Source: Eutreptiella sp. 'Long Island Sound 2002' (Eukaryota; Euglenozoa; Euglenophyceae; Eutreptiales; Eutreptiaceae). From it: a stretch of 64,000 nt of DNA. Under the pieces are notes generated by a model that worked only from the letters and a program-made list of their open reading frames with translations, did no database searches and was not told the origin of the DNA. Of this stretch, positions 63,891 through 64,000 are shown one piece after another; position 1 is the first letter of the stretch; each line of letters opens with the position of its first letter. The position numbers and the translations under genes were made by a program. Location: the NCBI GenBank assembly GCA_964036045.1, contig OZ038383.1, positions 7,394,430 to 7,458,429 of the forward strand, written 5' to 3'.

Positions 63891-64000
63891 TGCTCGGGCG
63901 CGCTCCGAACTCCAGCGTATCGGTGATCCCTACCTGCCCCTCGCAGCATCCCTTCCGGCTCGCGGGGTCACAGACACCCTAGCGCCTAGGACACTGCGTT

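Overview
The window reads as nuclear DNA of a eukaryote, most likely a protist or alga (inference). Three genes are recognisable. Two have GT-AG introns with matching phases: a COQ9-type ubiquinone-biosynthesis gene at the left and a RAD52-type recombination gene at the right. The third is an uninterrupted exostosin-like (GT47) glycosyltransferase in the middle. There are no bacterial operons, rRNA genes or convincing intact tRNA genes. I could not identify the species.

Layout. 1-5.4 kb: 3' part of COQ9 (first exon recognised at 1452; its 5' part is unresolved), with one 2.7 kb intron holding a dispersed repeat. 5.65-6.2 kb: a deleted copy of a PIF/Harbinger-like element. 6.2-8.6 kb: microsatellites and unassigned DNA. 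8.66-21.3 kb: satellite family A, units of about 85 bp. It includes four near-identical higher-order copies of about 2.07 kb (9.25-17.5 kb) and an older, diverged 1,014-bp order to the right. 21.3-21.65 kb: a spacer with a tRNA-like SINE remnant. 21.65-25.43 kb: satellite family B, units of about 79 bp, with a 631-bp higher-order duplication. 25.56-26.3 kb: a decayed coding sequence cut off by more family A satellite. 27.2-29.9 kb: a decayed transposon region with an unknown two-block ORF and the C-terminal part of a pogo/Tigger-like DDE transposase. 30-41 kb: mostly unassigned, rich in G/C tracts, minisatellites and inverted repeats. 41.2-42.6 kb: the exostosin-like gene. 44-50 kb: duplications, mixed-orientation satellite units, a short C2H2-like ORF, and a broken RNase H module. 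51.2-61.5 kb: RAD52, whose second intron carries a PIF/Harbinger-like transposon. 61.5-64 kb: coding-like fragments, a related short element and microsatellites.

How it fits together. The host genes are unrelated housekeeping genes (mitochondrial quinone synthesis, DNA strand annealing, secretory-pathway glycosylation). The rest is repeat biology. One short unit family exists both as large tandem satellites and as scattered single units in both orientations. A transposon family with a B-box-like zinc finger and GCGC-rich direct termini has at least three related copies. Several mobile-element ORFs are broken by TGA/TAG codons of the type made by C-to-T or G-to-A change. Exon boundaries and homologies were judged by eye from conserved motifs and splice phases; no database search was possible.
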